DNA of 8,824 bases from Verrucomicrobia bacterium UBA1727 (GTDB lineage Bacteria > Verrucomicrobiota > Kiritimatiellia > RFP12 > UBA1067): assembly GCA_002315875.1 (NCBI GenBank), contig DCIL01000037.1, positions 9,530-18,353 on the forward strand, given 5' to 3'. Every line of letters starts with the position of its first letter. Within the stretch, counting starts at the first letter, position 1. The translations under genes were made by a program, and so were the position numbers. The notes beneath the pieces are model-generated. The model saw only the letters and a program-made list of their open reading frames with translations, was not told where the DNA came from and did not search any database. This document shows positions 6,540 to 8,824 of this stretch, one piece after another.

Positions 6540-7532
6540 ATGATGACTTCAAGAAGAGGGTTCATCGCCGGTTCCGGTTCGATGCTCGCGCTTGCCGGCT
6601 GCAAGTGTCCGTTCTGCTCCTCCAAGCCCAAGCTGGCGGTTCAGCTTTACTCCATCCGCACCTACATCGGCGGCAAGGTCGACAAGAAGACCAAGAAGCC
6701 GCTCGTTCCGGGCGTCGGTCTGGCGAAGGCGCTCAAGGACGTCGCCGCGATCGGTTACAAGGGCGTTGAATTCGCCGGCTACTACGGTAACACTGCCGCG
6801 CAGCTCAAGGCGATGCTCGATGACGCGGGGCTCGTCGCGTGCGGCACGCACGTCGGCAACAGCGAGTACGGCTTCGACATCAAGGCGATGAAGTTCAATG
6901 CCGATGTCCTCAAGAAGACGTGCGAGTTCAATCTCGGCTACGGCAACAACAACATCATCTGTCCCGGCGGCGGCAACATGCCTCCGGAAGTGAAGAACGG
7001 CTGGGGTGCCGCGCGCGATGCCGGCGAGCCCAAGGTGAAGCTCGATCAGAAGCAGGCCGACTGGGTGAAGAAGCTTGCCGAGCTTTATGATCAGGCCGGC
7101 CTCGTTGCCGGTGAGATGGGTTGCCGCATCGGTCTTCACAACCATACCTGGGAACATGGTCTCATCATGCCCGACGGTTCGACCTACTGGGATTACTTCT
7201 TCTCGCACACCAACGCCAATGTCTGCATGGAGCAGGACGTCGGGTGGACGGTCTGCGCCGGAATGGATCCGTGCGATCAGTTCCTCAAGTATCCCGGCCG
7301 CTCGCCGACGCTGCACGCGAAGGAGAACGGAATGGGTCCGAAGGTGAAGGAGTTCGATGCGATTCTCGGTCAGCCCGGCAAGCCCGGCGCGAAGGGCGTC
7401 GATTGGGATGCGCTCATTCCCGCCGCTTCCGACGCGGGCGTCCAGTGGTTCGTCGTCGAGTGCGAGCGTCATGAGGACGGACTTACCGCGATCAAGCCCT
7501 CCTACGAGTTCCTCGCTTCGAAGGGTCTCTGA
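6540..7532 (+). CDS. Tat-exported lipoprotein, sugar phosphate isomerase/epimerase-like TIM barrel
   Basis: This 330-residue protein belongs to the xylose isomerase-like (AP endonuclease 2) TIM-barrel superfamily. Its N-terminus has a twin-arginine motif, TSRRGFIAG (residues 3-11), and a lipobox LAGC (18-21), suggesting a Tat-exported lipoprotein with lipidated Cys21. Two further cysteines follow at once (CKCPFC). The barrel begins at KLAVQLYSIR (31-40). Candidate metal or substrate residues are Glu77 (GVEFAGYYG), His104 (GTHVG), His200 and His202 (LHNHTWEH), Glu231 and Asp233 (MEQDVGW), His259 (LHAKENG) and Glu307 (VVECERH). These match positions where the superfamily holds its divalent metal. 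Despite the usual name, a periplasmic enzyme probably acts on a non-phosphorylated sugar or a keto-glycoside. Being next to a Tat-exported Gfo/Idh/MocA dehydrogenase supports a shared glycoside pathway; this is inference. ATG 6540 is preferred over ATG 6543 from RBS spacing. Confidence 0.87.
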   Translation: MMTSRRGFIAGSGSMLALAGCKCPFCSSKPKLAVQLYSIRTYIGGKVDKKTKKPLVPGVGLAKALKDVAAIGYKGVEFAGYYGNTAAQLKAMLDDAGLVACGTHVGNSEYGFDIKAMKFNADVLKKTCEFNLGYGNNNIICPGGGNMPPEVKNGWGAARDAGEPKVKLDQKQADWVKKLAELYDQAGLVAGEMGCRIGLHNHTWEHGLIMPDGSTYWDYFFSHTNANVCMEQDVGWTVCAGMDPCDQFLKYPGRSPTLHAKENGMGPKVKEFDAILGQPGKPGAKGVDWDALIPAASDAGVQWFVVECERHEDGLTAIKPSYEFLASKGL

Positions 7533-7540
7533 TTCGACGG

Positions 7541-8554
7541 ATGAAAAGAGAGCTCGGTTCTCTCGCAACGCACCGCGCCTATCTCGGACTCGCTCCGAAG
7601 AAAGGCGCGGTCGCGCCATTTGCGATGGCGCCGGCGAAGGTGTTCCGCACGCAGGTCGCGGAACTCGTCCGCCGGCTCAAGGCGATCGGCTGCAAGTCGG
7701 TGGTGATCGGCATTTCCGGTGGACTCGATTCGACGCTTGTTCTCCTGGTCGCGTCCGCGGCCTTTGACCGCATGGGTCTTGACCGCAAGTCGATCCACGC
7801 CTATTCGATGCCCGGCTTCGGAACTTCGAAGCGCACCAAGGGCAATGCGGAAAAGCTTTGCGACTCGCTCGGTGTCGACTTCGCCACGATTCCCATCGCG
7901 AAGTCCGTAAGACAGCATTTCAAGGACATCGGCCACGACGGCAAGACGACGGACCTTGCTTACGAGAACGCGCAGGCGCGAATGCGCACGATGATTCTCA
8001 TGGACAAGGCGAACATGCTCGGCGCCATCGTGCTCGGTACTGGCGACATGAGCGAGATCGCGCTCGGCTGGAGCACCTACAACGGCGATCACATGTCGAT
8101 GTTCGGCGTCAACGCCGGGGTACCGAAGACGGTCATCCGCAAGGTCTGCACGTGGTGGGCGAAGGAGAAGGTGAAGGCGGGAGGCGAAGGCGAAGAGATG
8201 GCGGCGGAAGCGGTGAGGGACATCGTGGCGACGCCGGTGAGTCCGGAACTGAAGAAGGGACAGGTCACGGAGAACACGATCGGTCCCTATGAACTTCACG
8301 ATTTCTTCCTCTGGAATTTCATTGTCAACGAGATGGGACCGCAGGCGCTTGAAAAGGCGGCGGCCGGTTATTTCGGAAATCAGTATTCAAAAGATACGGT
8401 GAAGGCGACGCTGGCGATTTTCCTCAGGCGTTTCTTCACCCAGGCGTTCAAGCGCAATTGTGCGCCGGACGGCATCCGCGTCTTTCCGTTCGAGCTTTCG
8501 CTCCGCGGCTGGTGGATTCCGTCCGATCTCGGTATTGTCAGGTTAAAAGGTTGA
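7541..8554 (+). CDS. nadE: NAD+ synthetase, stand-alone synthetase domain (no nitrilase domain)
   Basis: This 337-residue enzyme amidates nicotinic acid adenine dinucleotide to NAD+ using ATP. The PP-loop ISGGLDST (58-65) is intact. Further landmarks are MPGFGTSKRTKGNA (90-103), YENAQARMRT (141-150), GTGDMSEIALGWSTYNGDHM (166-185), VNAGVPKT (190-197), IGPYELHDFFL (247-257) and RRFFTQAFKR (296-305). The match is to the C-terminal synthetase half of the roughly 640-680-residue glutamine-dependent enzymes, not to the short ammonia-dependent form of about 275 residues. The N-terminal nitrilase (glutaminase) half is absent: an in-frame TGA at 7472-7474 lies upstream, with no usable start before ATG 7541. 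The first 33 residues keep a linker-like PFAMAP segment. Near the C-terminus, LSLRGWWIPSD replaces the more usual LSPRGDWRMPSD. The ribosome binding site is weak (GACGG directly before the ATG, AAGGG 15 bases away). It probably uses free ammonia or a separate glutaminase. Confidence 0.9.
   Translation: MKRELGSLATHRAYLGLAPKKGAVAPFAMAPAKVFRTQVAELVRRLKAIGCKSVVIGISGGLDSTLVLLVASAAFDRMGLDRKSIHAYSMPGFGTSKRTKGNAEKLCDSLGVDFATIPIAKSVRQHFKDIGHDGKTTDLAYENAQARMRTMILMDKANMLGAIVLGTGDMSEIALGWSTYNGDHMSMFGVNAGVPKTVIRKVCTWWAKEKVKAGGEGEEMAAEAVRDIVATPVSPELKKGQVTENTIGPYELHDFFLWNFIVNEMGPQALEKAAAGYFGNQYSKDTVKATLAIFLRRFFTQAFKRNCAPDGIRVFPFELSLRGWWIPSDLGIVRLKG
8545..8550 (+). promoter_or_regulatory. Ribosome binding site of the topoisomerase B subunit
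   Basis: AAAAGG lies 5 bases before ATG 8556, inside the last codons of the NAD+ synthetase gene. Stop and start are joined as TGA-T-ATG, which suggests translational coupling. Confidence 0.6.
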
Positions 8555-8555
8555 T

Positions 8556-8824
8556 ATGGCGGCAAGAGAAGCATACGGTGACGATAACATCAAGACCCTC
8601 GATCCGGTGACGCACATCAGGATGCGTCCCGGCATGTACGTCGGCGAGCCCGGAACGGGTGCGATGTATCATGACGCGATCTACATCCTGATGAAGGAGG
8701 TCATCGACAACTCCATCGACGAGTTCGTGATGGGGTCCGGCAAGCGCATCGACATCAACGTCAACTACGACACGGGTGAGACGAGCGTTAGGGACTACGG
8801 GCGCGGCATTCCGCTCGGCAAGGT
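8556..8824 (+). CDS. parE: DNA topoisomerase IV subunit B / gyrase B, N-terminal fragment (3'-truncated by window edge)
   Basis: The first 89 residues of a type IIA topoisomerase ATPase subunit are present; the gene runs off the window. The GHKL ATPase signatures are clear. IRMRPGMYVG (21-30) is the conserved N-terminal motif. KEVIDNSIDEF (47-57) contains Glu48, the expected general base, and Asn52, the Mg-binding Asn. VRDYGRGIPLGK (78-89) contains Asp80, the expected adenine-contacting Asp. The form DNSIDEFVMGSGK followed by RDYGRGIPLG resembles the ParE lineage of Bacteroidota and related phyla more than classical GyrB, which usually has DDGRGIP. With partner ParC or GyrA it would pass DNA duplexes to relax or decatenate chromosomes in the cytoplasm. 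ParE is preferred over GyrB with moderate certainty, since the discriminating C-terminal domains are not visible. It starts one base after the NAD+ synthetase stop. Confidence 0.88.
   Translation, partial: MAAREAYGDDNIKTLDPVTHIRMRPGMYVGEPGTGAMYHDAIYILMKEVIDNSIDEFVMGSGKRIDINVNYDTGETSVRDYGRGIPLGK

Noticed and set aside
6549..7619. 356-codon minus-strand open frame opposite the isomerase-like gene
   Set aside because: Its composition looks like a reversed complement of codons and it crosses the junction of two well-supported + strand genes.

Overview
The window carries seven protein-coding genes, all on the + strand and tightly packed. Both end genes are cut by the window edges. I see no rRNA, tRNA, CRISPR array, insertion sequence or transposase. 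The organism is most likely a G+C-rich member of the PVC group, perhaps Verrucomicrobiota/Kiritimatiellae. Four features suggest this: paired Tat-exported Gfo/Idh/MocA and xylose-isomerase-like proteins, a DUF2723-like membrane protein fused to TPRs, a ParE N-terminus of the kind seen in Bacteroidota and related phyla, and A-rich AAAGAAAGG ribosome binding sites. This is inference from protein style; no taxonomic marker is complete here.

Layout. Bases 1-824 hold the C-terminal two thirds of a MetY-type O-acetylhomoserine sulfhydrylase. Three bases later begins a 1036-1037-residue protein: about eleven membrane segments resembling GT-C/DUF2723 glycosyltransferases, a soluble middle domain and a C-terminal TPR array. 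Its 3' end overlaps by 11 bases a 367-residue protein built almost entirely from degenerate aromatic-proline repeats (WPFY, FPFY, LWPLF), which I cannot assign to a named family. Next, 18 bases on, is a Tat-signal Gfo/Idh/MocA oxidoreductase. After an 89-base AT-richer gap with a plausible extended -10 promoter comes a Tat-signal, lipobox-containing TIM-barrel isomerase/epimerase-like protein. Then come a stand-alone NAD+ synthetase domain and, one base after its stop, the start of a type IIA topoisomerase B subunit (ParE/GyrB).

How the genes may work together. The two Tat-exported enzymes are the kind of pair seen in oxidation and isomerisation or elimination of glycosides in the cell envelope. 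The membrane/TPR protein and the aromatic-repeat protein are translationally linked and look like an envelope module, possibly glycan transfer plus a surface or outer-membrane partner. Methionine, NAD and topoisomerase genes flank this module and are housekeeping.

The least explained items are the aromatic-proline repeat protein, the NAD+ synthetase that looks like the C-terminal half of a glutamine-dependent enzyme without its nitrilase half, and an insertion in the glycine-rich loop of the oxidoreductase.
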